The notes: generated from the letters alone by a model not told the origin. A stretch of DNA of 64,000 bases from Rhipicephalus microplus (GCF_043290135.1 NC_134710.1:320314616-320378615); one strand, 5' to 3'; positions 10,916 to 23,400 are shown, counted from the stretch's first letter. Made by a program: numbers and translations.

Positions 10916-13900
10916 TGAAGGATTAAAGAGCTCGAATCAAATAACTGTACCTGCAGCCAGAGCACCTACTCACAGCACGAAGCACGTCAGTCACGAAAAT
11001 GACATATTTTATTTTCTCGCCGACTTGTACAGAAACGGTAGGAAACTAAATGTGTCATTGGTATTATGTCCAATTACGCGCGCGACAATCGATCGGCAAC
11101 GTAAGGCGTATCAACAATTCACGAATTCATATTGTAGCTTCACGCTCAGGTTCCTGGGATGGAGGCAATGCGTGCAGCAGTACACCGATACCTGTTTACC
11201 TTCCCCCACTATCAAGATTAAGTCAATATGCGCCCAATTACACAGAATTTACCCCGTTAATGACAGTAATACCGAAACAAGTCAACTCCAGTGTTTGACG
11301 TGTGCTTGCTCCAGTGCTAGAGATCACCCGCTCAGGGGAGCTTTGCAATGCGTAAAGACGGGGAGGGAGTGGAGCCCTTATTCTTTAATTTTAAAACCTC
11401 GATGCAAGTCGGACCCTATATATATATAAGGTATGAACCTTCCAGCGGTGCCAATTATTCTGCTTAGTCTTTTCTTCATACTTCCAGCGCACGACAACGT
11501 GCGATCGGCCGGCCCACACACGCCACCATAACACATGAGCAAAAAAAAAAAAAAACACTGATGACTTTGTTCACACAGACACATTTTTTCTGCGATTGTT
11601 CACACAAACGCACTTACTTGTATCTGTGGAGTTTAGACTGCGCTGAAGCGCCATCCCTTTTTCTGCCGCATGATGGAAATATCGCTGGCAGATAAGACAG
11701 GTGCGGCGCAATGGTGCCCTTCGAATTCCCAAAGAAGTGTGCGCTACTTATACGTTTCTCGCGCCGAGCAGGTTGCCTCAATTGCCTTTCTGGCCTGAAC
11801 GAAATGAATACATTTCATCATATTAGAAAATGTATTGTACAAAAAATACAAGGACGAACCAATATACAACTGTCCGTTACCTCTATGGTTGCACAGCCGT
11901 GATTCAGAGTTCCCTGTTCTCTCTTTCGTATCGTGCTTTCTCCACAAGAAGTAGTAGAATTTGACCATTGGCAGCGTTCCTGCGGTGTTACTGCAGCTGT
12001 TGTGACACCCTCGTGGACAGCCGCCTTTTTTCTGGCGTTTACCGCTGCGGTTCGCTGAGGATTAGCTGAAGCAGCCTAAAACCCCTATATTTTGGAAAGT
12101 AGTGACACTCCTTGATCTATGCCGTCTCATTCTCGTCGCGCCGTTGCTCTCCACTTTTTTCACCCCCTTTTTCGCGAAGCTGGCACATCCGCTGCGCTAA
12201 ATGGCTGGGACCGCGAAGGTGAGACCCGCGCTATACGTGCTGCCAGCTAATCAGGTGATTCTGACGTCACGTGAAACGCGCGCAATAAAACACTGTACGC
12301 TTTTCATTCAGCGTGAACGCTATAGCCCTCCGTGCCAACGTTTCAAGAAAAAAACTCAGTTTGAAAGCTCCGCCGTATAGAGGCGGGCTGGGTGGCGTTC
12401 GCGAGAACTATTGGTGCTGAAGTCCAATTTTACACCCATGGCTCGCGTCACGCTTGTTGTGATCGCTGGCGGCGATGGTAAACGGTCACCACGAATGGTG
12501 CGCTGTATTCACACGTCACTTCTGGTGCTCTTCTTGACACGACGTAGTTTGTTGAACGAAAATGCATCGGTCATGTATGATTCACACCGAGGAGGAGCGC
12601 ATTTATCTATGGAGAAGTACGCCGGCTTGCTTTGCACCGGGCTCCAACAACGACGACCGAAACGACGACTCCGCCTCACGCAACGTGTTCGTTTGTTTGT
12701 TTATTCATTTATTTCTTAGAGACGATAGTCTTTCTTGCGGATTTTCGACGCAAAATTTCGGTCTGTCTGTCTAGTGGTGGTCTTGTTTGTTTGTACGCCG
12801 AAACGATAGCCGAAACCACCAAAATCCAAGCCCATCCGCAGCACCCACCAATAGTGCTAGAGTTTCAAAGTTCATACGTGTGCGATCGTCACTGAAAAAG
12901 TAATTATTGAGGATATCTGAGACACAATAACGACACGTCAATTTTCTGTATGTCATTCTTCATACTAGAAAAGGCAAACATAGGTATTTCTAAGGAATCT
13001 AGTGTTTGTCACAGTGCGCTGACAATGCAACACTATGCACGAAAAGGCAAGTGTTTTAACGCTTTGCTGAGACGACACAGTGGTGACACCTACCCGTTTT
13101 CTTGCATTCTATACACTTTATCTCCCCCAAGAAGACGAGCGCGCACGCTGCCCGCTTCGTTTTCTAATATAACTGCCAGATAGCGCTCATGTCTCACGTG
13201 TGACGTGCCTCAATGCGCTCGGTCGCCTCCACTGCACGCATCGAGGCACTCCAACGCAGTGCCTCCAGAAAACCATTCACTAAACGTTCTGTTCATTCTC
13301 TCCAGAAGAAACACTATCGTCGTTCGACGACATTTGCAGTTAAACACGCTGATACGGTGCCAATTCTTTCTATTTAAACGTGATTACTCAGTGGCAAGGG
13401 CCAAGATAAAAGCAGTTATAAGCCGCTTGAGAAGCTCATATATATATTGCCCACCATGTCTTTCTTCCTGTGGTGACAATCTTGTGGCACACACTCACTT
13501 GAGGAGTTTTCTTGTGACACCAGGGAAACTGCGGCGAGCTGCTACGGCAACTTTGCTGCTAAAATAAAAAAATAAACACAAAAATCCGCTCAGTTTCACC
13601 CTTCTTTAAAAATTGGCGCCATTACAGCGAAGCTGACAAATTTTATAGTTGACAATTTTTCAGCTTAACACGTACTTTTACATGGCCACTCCTAGAACTC
13701 AAGGCGCTATTGTCTAGCGATGTTCGTCCCCGAAGGATTACGCCCTTGATCGCTGCTTGCAATTCGTTTCGATAAAAGTAAAGTTAATTCTGTAACGCGT
13801 GGGCCGGCGTTACGCCGGACAGTGAGCTACTTTTCAAACTCCAGCGTAGCTAACACACCTGGCAGGCCCACGATATGCACACTCAAATTGCTCAAAAACG

Positions 13901-14610
13901 TCAATCCTTCTCGTAAGATTGCTTTAAATCATGGCATAAGCAGCTATATGTGCTCGTTGACTACGTCACATGAAATAGAGTACCACAGTGCGTGTGATGT
14001 AGCTGACGAAAATTTTCTGCATAATATAGAGGACTGCTGTCAAAGCAAAACCAACAAGTGGCTGCACAACTGTACGCTGTGCTTCACATGCCAATTTCAA
14101 GTGCGAAGTATCATACAAGTGACATTGATGAGCAAAGTAACTGTTGGAACGTAAGTTTCACCAACCGATAGAGGTGGAAGCGCTATTAACAGCACATACA
14201 ACGGAGAGACAAACATACGAGCAGCATCCTTACAAACATCTTTCAGCATTTGCAACTGAAGTAGCCGGCATTCTCTGTTAATAGTACAAACTATGACCTT
14301 GTTCTCACACCCTTTATCTTGTGGTTCCCGCAGCCATAATGAGAGTACCCACACTTATCAACTCAAAACAAAAATAAGCAAAAGAAAAAAAAGGCTCCAT
14401 TCTTTCACACGAATCGGCAATGACCTTATTGTTGCTTCTTCAAGTGGAGCAGCGCACGGAGGTATGTGCTACTTGTCCGGAACGGTCATGGCTTGTTTGA
14501 GGCAGCATCTCATTCCTTTGTTTGCGTAGGAATAACACCCAAGTTCATACAATGTTGCACGTCTGCATTGGTGTTGCCACAGAGCGTTCATCAGACCTTT
14601 ATAGGATGTC
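10916..14610. other. Unassigned 3.7-kb region
   Basis: No conserved coding region was recognised on either strand. Open frames of 60-194 codons (for example 10845-11429, 13205-13567 and 13822-14154) have no family I know and no splice context I can support. GTTT and TCTG short arrays lie at about 12688-12800. The segment ATGGCTGGGACCGCGAAG followed by GTGAGA at about 12199-12222 could be a tiny first coding exon with a donor, but nothing else supports it. Confidence 0.35.
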
Positions 14611-15372
14611 CTAGGTGTTTGCTACTCGTTGACTCAGGGTGGGCGGCAGCCTTTTGCAGAATCGGAGCAACAGCCCGGCCCCATAAAATTCCTTGTGGTG
14701 GTGGATTAAGTCATTCATGGCCTGCGTCAAGTCATCCAGGAGAATCAACCAGTGAATTCTTGCCCCAAGTAAGTCAACGAAGTCTTGGAGCAACCCACGC
14801 GGTTTCGCATGCACGATATTGAAGAGAGCGCGTAAGGCAAAGTCCTTCACTTTTCTGTGCGAAAGTTGTACAAGCAATGAACTGCACGGAGTTAAAAAGT
14901 TATGCTTCATCGGTGCCATTTCGACTGGGAAGGCGTAGCAGAGATAGGCGATCGCAACAGCCGTGCTCAGCCGCAAGGATTCCGATGTCTCCGGGGTGTC
15001 CATGATCTCCACAAGTTTGGCACTTATCACAAAAAGGTGAGGTTTCACATAAGCTGGCGACGTCAAGGCCACCTCTCCGATCGCACAGGTTACGTTGTTG
15101 CACAGCGCTGTCATCACGGGATGCAAGTCCTCAACAAGCAAAGGAAGAAAAAAAGATGCATCATTTGACGAGAGACTGTTGGAGTAGGTTTTGGCGAAAT
15201 GTGCGAGCAGGTAAAACGTGGCCTGACGCACTTCAGGCACCGGGTCACTTGCGCACTCGTACATCAGGTTATAGATGCCGGACTTCAAGACAAAAGGCTC
15301 CATAGAGCGTGCCATACCTTCCGCCAGTCCACCTAGCGCTTCCAGGGCAACAATCGTCAACGCCTTTTTGGT

Positions 15373-15382
15373 GTTTTTGAAT
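15373..15382. repeat. Target-site duplication of the RTE insertion, left copy
   Basis: gtttttgaat, identical to 17341-17350 on the far side of the RTE element. Confidence 0.85.
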
Positions 15383-17340
15383 CATCATCGTCATCATCAT
15401 CATCATCAGCAGCAGCCTGGCTACGTCCACCGCTGGAGAAAGGCCTCTCCCATGTTCCACCAGCTAACCCGGTCCTGTGCTTGCTGCTGCCAATTCATAC
15501 CCGCAAACTTCTTAATCTCATCTGCCCACCTAACCTTCTGTCTCCTCCTAACCCGCTTGCCTTCTCTGGAAATCCAGTCAGTTACCCTTAATGACCAGCG
15601 CTTATCCTGTCTACGCGCTACATGCCCGGCCCATGTCCATTTCCTATTCTTTATTTCAGCTATGATATTCTTCACCCCCGTTTGTTCCCCAATCCACTCT
15701 GCTTTCTTCTTGCCTCTTAAGGTTACACCTGCCATTTTCCTTTCCATCGCTTGCTGCGTCGCCCTCCACTTAAGCTGAACCCTCTCCGTAAGTCTCCAGG
15801 TTTCTGCTCCGTAGATAAGTACCGGCAAGATACAGCTGTTATATACCTTTCTCTTAAGGGATAGTGGCAATCTACCTGTCATAATTTGAGAGTGCTTGCG
15901 AAATGTGCTCCACCCCATTCTTATTCTTCTAGTTACTTCAATCTCGTGGTTTGGCTCCGCGGTTATTACCTGCCCTAAGTAGATATAGTGTTTTACAACT
16001 TGAAGTGCACTATTACCTATCTTGAAGTGCTGCTGTTTTCCGAGGTTGTTGTACATTCCTTTCGTTTTCTGCAGATTCACTTTAAGACCTACCTTTCTGC
16101 TCTCCTTTTCTAACTCCGTAATCATGATTTGCAATTCATCCCCTGAGTTACTCAGCAATGCAATGTCATCGGCGAAGCGCAGGTTACTAAGGTACTCTCC
16201 ATTAACTCTTATCCCTAACTGTTCCCATTCTAGGCTTCTGAAAACCTCTTGTAAGCACGCGGTAAATAGCATTGGGGAGATTGTGCCCCCTGCCTTACAC
16301 CCTTCTTGATTGGTATTCTGTTGCTTTCTTTATGAAGCACTGTGGTAGCAGTTGATCCCCTGTAGATTTCTTCCAGGATGTTTATAAATACTTCATCGAC
16401 GCCCCGATTCCGCAGTGTCTGCATGCTGGCTGATATTTCCACTGAATCAAACGCCTTATCGTAATCTATGAAGGCTATGTATAGTGGATGGTTATATTCT
16501 GAGCATTTCTCTATTACCTGATTGATAGTATGAATGTGGTCGGTTGTTGAGTAGTCTGTTAGAAATCCTGCTTGTTCCTTTGGTTGATTGAAATAGAATG
16601 TTTTCTTTACTCTGTTAGCAATTACCTTTGTAAATAGTTTGTATACTACAGAGAGCAAGCTGATCGGCCTGTAATTCTTCAAGTCCTTGTCATCTCCTTT
16701 CTTATGTATTGAGATGATGTTAGCGTTCTTCCAAGACTCTGGCACTCTTCCCGTCAGGAGACATCTCCTAACCAGGGTGGCTAGTTTTTCTAACACAATC
16801 TGTCCTTCATCTTTCAGCATATCTGATGTTACCTGATCCTCGCCAGCAGCTTTGCCTCTTTGCATGCTCTCCGAAGCTTTTCTGACTTCTTCCATCATTA
16901 TTGGTGGGGTGTCATCTGGGTGACTTCTAGTTCTTATAGTATTAAAGTCATGGTTATCCCGGCTACTGTACAGATCTATGTAAAACTCCTCCGCTATTTT
17001 AACTATCCTATCCATATTGGTAGTTATTTTGCCTTCTTTGTCCCTTAGTGCATACATCCGATTTTTGCCTATTCCAAGTTTCCTCTTCACTGCTTTGACG
17101 CTCCTCCGTTTTTCAGAGCGTGCTCAATTCTCTCCATGTTATACCTTCTCACATCGCATACCTTACGCCTATTAATCAACTTTGAAAGCTCTGCCAGTTC
17201 TATTTTGTCTGCTGTACTTGAGACTTTCATCATTTGACGCTTCTTAATGAGATTCTTCGTTTCCTGGGAAAGCTTGCCAGTGTCTTGTCTAACTACCTTG
17301 CCTCCAACTTCCACTGCACACTCCGTAATAATACTCGTCG
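15383..17340 (-). mobile_element. 5'-truncated RTE-clade LINE inside the transportin copy
   Basis: On the minus strand the element runs from a truncated 5' end at 17340 to a GATGAT trinucleotide tail at about 15383-15413, a tail type usual for RTE/BovB elements. The ORF2 pieces are a linker (17087-17314), reverse transcriptase fingers and palm (16230-17090, with NYRPISLLSVVYK and FIDYDKAFDSV), and the rest of the palm, thumb and tail (15421-16272, with RFADDIALLS as the catalytic box and WAGHVARR near the end). Two single-base frameshifts separate the pieces (near 17090 and near 16290, just after GVRQG), so it is dead. The flanking 10-bp duplication gtttttgaat proves insertion into pre-existing transportin sequence. 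Confidence 0.88.
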
Positions 17341-17350
17341 GTTTTTGAAT
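17341..17350. repeat. Target-site duplication of the RTE insertion, right copy
   Basis: gtttttgaat, identical to 15373-15382. It is part of the transportin reading frame (Tyr-Ser-Lys). Confidence 0.85.
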
Positions 17351-19217
17351 ACCGATGTCTCATTGCTTGGGAAAAAGGACCTTGCATCCCCAGGTAAGCA
17401 ACGCGGAGGCACCTGTCTGCCACGGCCGTGTGGAAGGGAAAGCAATTCGTATCAAGTGCCGTCACTACGCTTCTCACACACCGTAGCAGATAAAACAGAT
17501 TAATCTTAGAGTGGGACTTTTCGTCCAGCTCGTCGGTGAGAAATGTTATATTGTAAGCCGTGAAATCACGCCTGACCTTCCCAAAGCCCACAGAGTCTGC
17601 GAGAATTCCTATCGCATTGTACAGCATGTACAAGCGACTGTGCCTGTACTTGATCAGCCCATGGAGAAGCGTGCTCAGAATGGAGTCGACGTATGGCCCT
17701 ACTCTTGTTTTCGCACATTCTACTAGGGTTCTGAGGGCATAGCAAGCAACCTCTTGTACCATTTCGTTGTCGTCCAGTACGCACTTCTGTAGCTGTCTTA
17801 CTTGTCCTCTCAAGTATGTATTCTGCGGCTGCCTCAACACCCCGGGGTAGTAGCGGCTGAACGTCCAGCAGATGGTGGATCGCACAGCGGCCGTCTCGGT
17901 TTTTATGGGGATAAGGAACAATGAAGTAAGCTCTGGAAAAAGTGAGTTCATGTCTTTCAGGCAACCTTCAGCAATAACTCTAAGGACAAAAACAGCCGAT
18001 TCCATAATCAACCAGTCCTCCTTCTTCAGCATTTGCCTAAGCGTAGGCAACAGAAGGATAAGGAGTTCCTTGTTGAATGCCATAGATATTTCATTCAATG
18101 CAAATGCTGAGCGCAATCTCACGTAGCGTGCGTAGAAAATAATATCTGGAACTTTAATTTCTAAAGGTATCGAGCCACGCCCTTCAACCATACATGGTAC
18201 TTCTTCCTAGTGGTGTTCTATGGCTGACTCACAGTATATTGTTCTCTGAACAAGAATACGGACCAGATTTGAAAAGTATGGAATCAATGCCTCTTTACAG
18301 ATTGGCTTGGCCAGAAAGGCAATTGTTGCTCATGCCTCCATGGCGACGTCTTTGTTCCTATCTTTCATCTTGTTCATGATGTACTCAACAACGCTGTGTA
18401 TATGAGGTATGAGACAATCAATGTCGTATTCCAGGAGCAAGGCCAAGGTGCGGCACATCGTTTTCTGTACTTCGCTGTCACTGTCGAACCTCATCTGTAG
18501 CAGAGTCGTAACGAAGGCGTCAGCCTGGACCATCGCGGCCTATGTGCGATTGAGAAATAACAGGCTCATGAAAGTTATAGTGTCGTACCGGACCCGGGGG
18601 TTGCTGTGCCTGAAGAATTGCAGACACTTTGTCAGAAGAACCGTTAGTTGATCGTAGAATTCAGGTGCTCCCACCTCGTTAGCGTAGTTTCGGCTGATTT
18701 TGTGCAATGTCCCTAAAACAGCCTCGTTGATTCGGTCCTCTTGAATCTCAAAGAGGTTACCGAGTTGCGCAAGTAGTTCAGGCCATCGTCTGAGCTCAAT
18801 CTCGGAGGGTGTTACGATGAAGTAGCTTAGCGCAGCTGTAATCAGTTCCACTTGGTCATCGACTGTCACACCACGAGGAATTAAGCCAGGGACAGGACTC
18901 ACCTTCTTCACCGAAATCTCCGTGCCGTCTCTTGGTGGATCATTGTACTGGAATCCCCCTTCTGTGAAAATCAAAACCATGTAGTTGTTGAAGTCCACGC
19001 ACTTTCCCAGCTCGCCTAATGCGTTGCGAGCGTTTAGCCTAGTTGTTTCTTCGTTGGACGTGGAGAGTTTTAGTAGCAGTAAGATTTTCCAAAGTCGTTT
19101 TTTCCGCGGTTCCCATTCGGAGGACAGCGAAGCGCTCTTCTTCGCGAACTGGAATCCCGCTGTGCGGCTGAAAATCACGGCGTCAGGCTTCGACGACAGA
19201 GCGGAATTCTTGATCAC

Positions 19218-19544
19218 TTACACAGCCTGTCGCTGTGGTGCATATACCACAGTTGTGGCATGGAATTCGGAAGGCGCGAGCCAGGCGTCCTTGTCTTCTC
19301 CTAACGCGGCTTGCTCGTACCACGCGATGATTGGCCGACGGTGGTTTGCCGTTGTGCCGTCATCTAAAAGTTGAATTTAGGAGGTAACATATGCCCACGT
19401 AAAGGATTTGATGAAGAGCCGGATAGAACAAACTACGAAAAAAGTGTGGCAGGTCTATGCATTGTGGGAATTGATATCAAGCGAAACCGTCATCGAGTAG
19501 CTGCCTACGAAGGATTTTTTTTTGTTTGGGAGCTAAGCTTACGG
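19218..19544. other. Region upstream of the transportin copy
   Basis: I see no recognisable promoter element or repeat here. Confidence 0.35.
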
Positions 19545-19746
19545 AGTGGATCAATATCACGGTCTATACTTCATGAGCTTGTGGGCGCATGAGGGCATAC
19601 CAGGTATTGTGGCTAAAATGACGGCTAAAAGCTATCCGATGTTACGAAGTGGATCAATGTCATGGTCTACTTCATGAGCTTGTGGGCGCTTTGAGGACAT
19701 ACTAGGTATTGTGGCTACAATGGCGGCTGAAAGCCATCCGATGTAA
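19545..19746. repeat. Direct tandem duplication, about 104-bp unit
   Basis: Copy one starts at gtggatcaatatcacggtct (19545) and copy two at gtggatcaatgtcatggtct (19649). They share cttcatgagcttgtgggcgc, aggtattgtggcta and ccgatgt in order, with scattered substitutions and small indels. Confidence 0.85.
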
Positions 19747-20730
19747 CGTATTCGAATTATTGCCTACAATCGAAACAAAGGGTTTGCTGCGGTGCGATGA
19801 TGTTATAAGGAGTAGCGTAGGTCTATCGACTCAAAACCATCCGTTCAGTCTTTTCATGTTAGCCTCTCCACGGGCACTAGCGAATCCCGATGGCACTCCA
19901 ACGCGCTTGTCTTCTGGCAGTGTCCGCCATGCGGTTTTGTCATCTATTACTGTTTCCTTGTTCTGCTGTGTATTGTCGACGTCGACAAATCGGCACCTGT
20001 GCTCGCTTCAACGAAGGCACATGTACTCGACCCGATGGCAGCCGTGGTTTTGCGATGTGTAAACATAAAAACGTGGTTGTAACGTCCTGTATATATAGCG
20101 GGGAAGTGAATGTGACGCTTAGTTTATCCCGGCAATTTCATGATTTTGTTTCCGGGGTTGAGGCCTGTTATTGCCAGCCTCATTTCTCGAGATATAAGCC
20201 ACTCCACGCCAGTATATATATACTGTCCGGCCTAGTAAAAACCATAAAAGAATTTGAATGCCACTTCTAGTCATGTACGCATTCGCAGCCTCCTCAATAT
20301 TAGCTACGAGGAGCACGTCCCCATGTTTTAGAAACCACTTTTATCCAGCGTTTCAAGTTGAATTACTTTTCGGCACACTATCGCGTACCGGCTAACGTAA
20401 AAAAATTCAAATTATGTTTTTCATACGTTTTCAGAATATAAAAGCAATGAATGTCTATTGTCAAGTGTCCGAAAATTGTTGTCGAAGATTCTGGCTGAAA
20501 AAAAAAAAACGTGAAGGGGCTGAAGAAACATAACGAAAATAGAAATACGATAATTTAAGAAAGAATGTATTGCATCTTCACAAATAGAACAACTTTGTCA
20601 CACATTCAGCGTCATATAATTTTGACATATGCATTGTGGAATTTTTCTTCAGCCTCAAAGCAAGAAACTGGTCTGAAAAAAAAAAAAACGTCGGGTGCTC
20701 GGCATGGACACAAAAATTCAATTGGCTTAT
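19747..20730. other. Unassigned spacer
   Basis: No gene family was recognised. The 110-130 codon plus-strand frames at 19709-20270 overlap each other in different frames and have no domain I know. Confidence 0.35.
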
Positions 20731-21235
20731 TGGGGTGAAGCTCCTTAGGGTGTGGGTCTGTCCATCCTCCGATGGTGTATGTAGCCACCGGTGGCACGTA
20801 CCCGAAGGAGCGGTCCTTAGAATGTCCGCTGGAGGGCAGCACTTGTATATGATGACTACATGATGAAAATATTTGAGATGGCTATACTTGAAGAGTTCAC
20901 TGGATAGATGGACGAACGGACTGATATACAAATAGACGAATGGACTGATGGTCACACAGACAGACAGAGAGACAGACAGACAGACAGACGGACAGACAGA
21001 CAGAGGAGCGGACGCATGGACGGACAGACAGACAGAGGGACGGCCACATGAACAGATGCATGGATAGACGGATGGACAGACGGATGAATGGACACATGGA
21101 CACACGCACGGACGGGTGCATGGACGGACGGAAGCAAAAACGAATGGGTGGAGGAAAGCACGAACGGACTGACGAACGTTTCGCCCCACCAATAATTATT
21201 CACTCCGTGGATATGCCGTGATTTTTTTAAGTAGA
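20731..21235 (-). repeat. Dispersed repeat with GACA/GACG arrays, inverse of the 2.9-kb family
   Basis: The right end (attcactccgtggatatgcc at about 21199-21218) is the reverse complement of the block at about 2899-2918. Towards lower coordinates it passes into degenerate GACA/GACGGACA arrays (about 20900-21170) and a block with gaagctccttagggtg and ccaccggtggcacgtaccc. The several Cys/Val/Ser-rich open frames here come from the arrays. Confidence 0.6.
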
Positions 21236-21875
21236 TAGCGACTACGTACTCTACTAAATACGGGATATGTCATCACTGCTATAATTGATATTAAAAAACA
21301 CTGATTACAACAATTGAGGGGGTCACTGTTGTGACAAACACTAGCTAATTTGCTGCGGCCAGTGCCCCAAGGGAGCCACCGCCACCCGTTTCCCCGACCC
21401 TACCGTCCCCGCCCCATCGCGCTGCAGCGGCCGTAACTGCAACTACGGCTGACACGCACTCTGCCATAGAAAGCCGCTCGACGCGGCAGGCCGTACCGTG
21501 CGCTTTTTCATCCAGCGGTCATGCCACAGGGATGTTTGTTCAACTGTGTTTGTCTACATGAAAGCAGCAAAAAGATTACCATGTTGGTCTATCCTCACTT
21601 ATTCAGATCCTTAGTTTGTGATTTGTAGTTACTTCTATCAGGGAACAGAGATGATCTGACCACTTGCTCAGTACTCATTTTAATTTATTCGGAGTTTTAT
21701 CTCTCAACCAACTTTTCAGGTTGGTTTTAGTTTTATTACTTTAAGCATCCTGCCGCCCAGTTCTTGGCTCATCCCCCTTTGTGGGTGAGCGCCATCCACA
21801 TGAGGCCACCACCATCACTATCATCACTATCATCATATCGATCATCATCATACCAGGAGAATCGTCATCATCATA
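21236..21875. other. Spacer with ATC-rich run
   Basis: No gene was found. An impure ATC/CATC array lies at about 21806-21875, next to the LTR remnant. Confidence 0.4.
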
Positions 21876-23400
21876 AACAACCACGGCACTGGCTCGCTCA
21901 GTTTATTTCATTCCTTCGATTAGCCACATGCCCAAGTCTAGTTTCATACGTCCTTTTGTTGCAATCATTTTCGGTGCCGAAACCCCGGTCATCTGGTACG
22001 CGACCTTGGACAATGAACCAACTTCGCACCAAACGCCACTTCCTCCTAACAGTGGTCTGTGTAAGCTCGACGCCCTGCTCGCAGATTCGACCACCCCGGC
22101 TGGCAAACTCGAGCTAATCGTGGCGAAGAACGTGAAACTTACTGGCCTTGACAACGAGGTACAGCCTATACTCCACGACTTTGAGTTGAAATCAGACCTG
22201 AATACCACCTAATAATACGAGAAGAAGGTGAAAATGTCAAAACGCGAGTTCGCTTCGCAAGATTCATGTCCTACGACCTTTACTTTCCCATCTGCTTCGA
22301 CCGCCAGGCACAACAACGCACCACTCCCCTCGAAACTATATACAGCATGCCACCATGGTTCATGATGAGGTAGCCGAAAACGTCAGCTCACCATACGTCA
22401 TCGTTCGTGACGCCCAGACGGGTACCGACAATCCGCTGCAGACAACAGTGAACGAGGACGGATCTTTGCTGCCTGCGAAAGCGGGGGAGATACCCGTCCT
22501 TGGCGATGGCGGAACCAGGAAGCTTCGGTATCATCGTCGAGTGGGGAAGAGGATTCGCCGTCGACCTCGGAGTTCTCATCCAGCTCAGATGCACCCACGG
22601 ACGAAGCACACGCCTACACGGCTCCAGAAGTCGTGAAGTAGCAAATGATCACTCAGCGTGCACATACAGAAGCTTCAGATACATGAAACGTACGTGCAGT
22701 AGCTGATGAGACTCTCAAAAAGAGCGTAAATGATCATCTTGCGAATCTACGATAACTACAGTCACCAAGTTGAGAACCAGCAACTTCAACAGAAACTGAC
22801 GATGCAGTATCGTCAGAAACATCAGCACCAAATACAACAGCAGAGCCTGATGCAGTAACAGTCCTATCAGCAGCTCCAAAGCCACCCGTTGAATCTTCCG
22901 ACTACTAAGATCCAAGTACACTTGTGCATTCACTCTTCTTGCGTTCTTGGCACTTGTGCAATGCGTTTGCCACCAGATTTGGACACCTCGATCTATCCAC
23001 CTACAGACATCAATCTGCGTCGTCGAGGGCTACATCAACAAGGGCTAACAGATCTGTGAAAACACTGGCGCAAGGAAGTGTAGCTTGTGCGTTCACCCTA
23101 TGAATAGACAACGAACACACCACCAAGACTTCAAGTCGGTGACGTCATCATGGTGCACGGCAGCGTTTAGTCTCTAATTCTGTCGACGCTAACTAGATGG
23201 ACCAAACTACATCCGTAAGAGCGCCGCATCCAGATACTTTTTGGAACGTAGGCAACTTTTCCGGCCGCGGAAGTGGGCTGAAAACAAAAGAGAACGAAGG
23301 GGAGGTGAGCTCGAGTAACAGCCACGGGCGCTGGCTCTGAGTTAATTCCATTCCTTCGACGTAGCGCGAAAGCCGGGTCCAGTTCTCACAGCCTCCGTGT
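21876..23400 (+). mobile_element. Degenerate LTR retrotransposon remnant
   Basis: Two similar segments, ccacggcactggctcgctcag...tcattccttcgat (about 21881-21920) and ccacgggcgctggctctgag...ccattccttcgac (about 23322-23361), look like parts of a left and a right LTR. The string cggtgccgaaaccccgg follows the left one (about 21971-21987). It closely matches a primer-binding site for tRNA-Phe, whose 3' end is complementary to TGGTGCCGAAACCCGGGA. A purine-rich tract (about 23280-23305) precedes the right segment. At about 23140-23160 GTGACGTCATCATGGTGCAC could be the GDVIMVH-type tail of a BEL/Pao integrase. No intact ORF remains, and the element type is uncertain. Confidence 0.45.

Larger units (their letters stand above)
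14611..19217 (-). pseudogene. Tnpo: Transportin (karyopherin beta-2)-like intronless gene, broken
   Basis: Transportins are HEAT-repeat importins that carry PY-NLS cargo through nuclear pores. Reading down the minus strand, the whole protein is present without introns. The N-terminus (EWEP...DFNNYMVLIF) is at about 19110-18980. HEAT repeats follow (LQFFRHSNPRVR, LIPHIHSVVEYI, MESAVFVLRVIAEGC, LYNAIGILADSVG, CNNVTCAIGE), and the C-terminus ends two or three codons short of the usual one at 14611. Three in-frame stops interrupt it: TAG at 18540-18542 (a Gln position), TGA at 18330-18332 (a Cys position) and TAG at 18207-18209. A one-base frame shift lies near the site of an RTE LINE insertion (15383-17340). 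The acidic loop is short and lacks its Asp/Glu run. Without the LINE the length is close to 870 codons, like the family. The sequence is far more divergent than a tick orthologue should be, yet has few stops, so it was probably a selected retrogene before it decayed. No poly-A remnant is visible at its end. Confidence 0.88.

Noticed and set aside
14611..19217. A working spliced transportin gene with the RTE in an intron
   Set aside because: No splice sites bracket the LINE; its own target duplication lies directly in the coding sequence, and three further stops lie in conserved positions elsewhere.
20578..21203. 204-codon and shorter Cys/Val/Ser/Pro-rich minus-strand frames
   Set aside because: They are translations of the degenerate GACA/GACG arrays; the periodicity matches the DNA repeat and there is no conserved domain.
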